Assembly: GCA_003280345.1 (NCBI GenBank)
Contig: QCFB01000011.1
Coordinates: forward strand, 1-55,040
From: Prochlorococcus sp. AG-363-A16
GTDB taxonomy: Bacteria; Cyanobacteriota; Cyanobacteriia; PCC-6307; Cyanobiaceae
Length of the DNA: 55,040 nt
Reading direction: 5' to 3'
Shown here piece by piece: positions 54,836 to 55,040 of this stretch. The notes under the pieces are model-generated. The model saw nothing but the letters and a program-made list of their open reading frames with translations. It made no database searches and was not told where the DNA came from. Position 1 is the first letter of the stretch; each line of letters starts with the position of its first letter. The position numbers and the translations under genes were made by a program.

Positions 54836-55040
54836 GGTTTGATTCAGAAAAACCTTCTTTTTTAGGCGAAGGATAACTTTTCTTGTTTTTTTTTGATTTT
54901 ATCACTTAATCAACTCTATACGAACAGACCTTACCTTTTTAAAGTTTCTTTTAAGCATTCCTTGCCAAAAACAAGTATTTTTCTTATATTAAATAAATAT
55001 TTAACTCTTTAAATGATAACTTCTGCCTCGAAACTATTCA
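54836..55040. other. AT-rich region at window end
   Basis: About 200 bases of very AT-rich DNA with homopolymer A/T runs (for example T9 near 54886-54894). I see no gene or RNA. It probably contains the promoter for the minus-strand GT2/DUF2079 genes. Confidence 0.3.

Overview
The window is a 55-kb stretch of a marine picocyanobacterium, most likely a low-light Prochlorococcus. I infer this from the cyanobacterium-only genes (pipX, chlG, petP, sepF, the demethylphylloquinone methyltransferase, a DgdA-type glycosyltransferase, DUF1823, DUF4278 and YlqD proteins), the very short intergenic gaps, the frequent TTG/GTG starts and a GC content around 40%. The assignment rests on gene content and protein character only; no database search was possible.

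Layout. 1-600: tail of a membrane protein, then tRNA-Thr(GGU) and tRNA-Tyr(GUA) on the minus strand. 690-9840: mostly plus-strand housekeeping genes (aroQ, miaE, cobI, der, a CbiQ/EcfT permease, pipX, yggS, sepF, proC), with dus and two small ORFs on the minus strand. 9730-14530: a minus-strand run (DgdA-like glycosyltransferase, MFS permease, recO, deoC, hpf). 14550-20450: plus-strand lipB, acyl-ACP/CoA synthetase, YlqD-like protein, pdhC and queA. 20430-24190: a minus-strand sulfur amino-acid operon (two transsulfuration-family PLP enzymes and cysK).

24560-30650 is the most interesting part. It is a zinc-handling cassette (WD40 protein, CobW-family GTPase, a 108-aa unknown, znuA, then divergent znuC and znuB) with a Zur-like operator in the divergent promoter. 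It is bounded on both sides by near-identical, same-orientation copies of a ~57-bp element that ends in a Rho-independent terminator. ZnuA and the CobW GTPase carry what looks like the same inserted ~110-residue domain (FEWxGVF...PGxY...DPxM...FTxH..EF). In ZnuA it sits in the middle of the histidine-rich metal loop; in the GTPase it lies between the G domain and the CobW C-terminal domain. About 4 kb downstream, next to the zur gene, is a decayed second znu locus: the last ~55 codons of a znuA, a znuC with two frameshifts and a nonsense codon, and no znuB. The simplest reading is that an ancestral zur-linked zinc transporter has been replaced by the intact cassette.

30680-34720: rpsD, yidD, a glutaredoxin-like protein, murE and a class-V aminotransferase. 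35670-38510: zur, pstS, a 55-aa DUF4278 protein with a strong terminator, a 24-bp perfect palindrome containing an exact GTA-N8-TAC NtcA-type core, and an Nfu scaffold protein. 38580-50370: mqo, lepA, an isolated DppC-type permease, trmH, rsmB, a class-A penicillin-binding protein, chlG, petP, hisF and menG. From 50370 to the end, base composition drops abruptly (about 22% GC in one 60-base line), and the genes become multi-spanning membrane proteins of glycosyltransferase type plus a GT2 polyprenyl-phosphate glycosyltransferase. This is probably the start of a variable cell-surface island.
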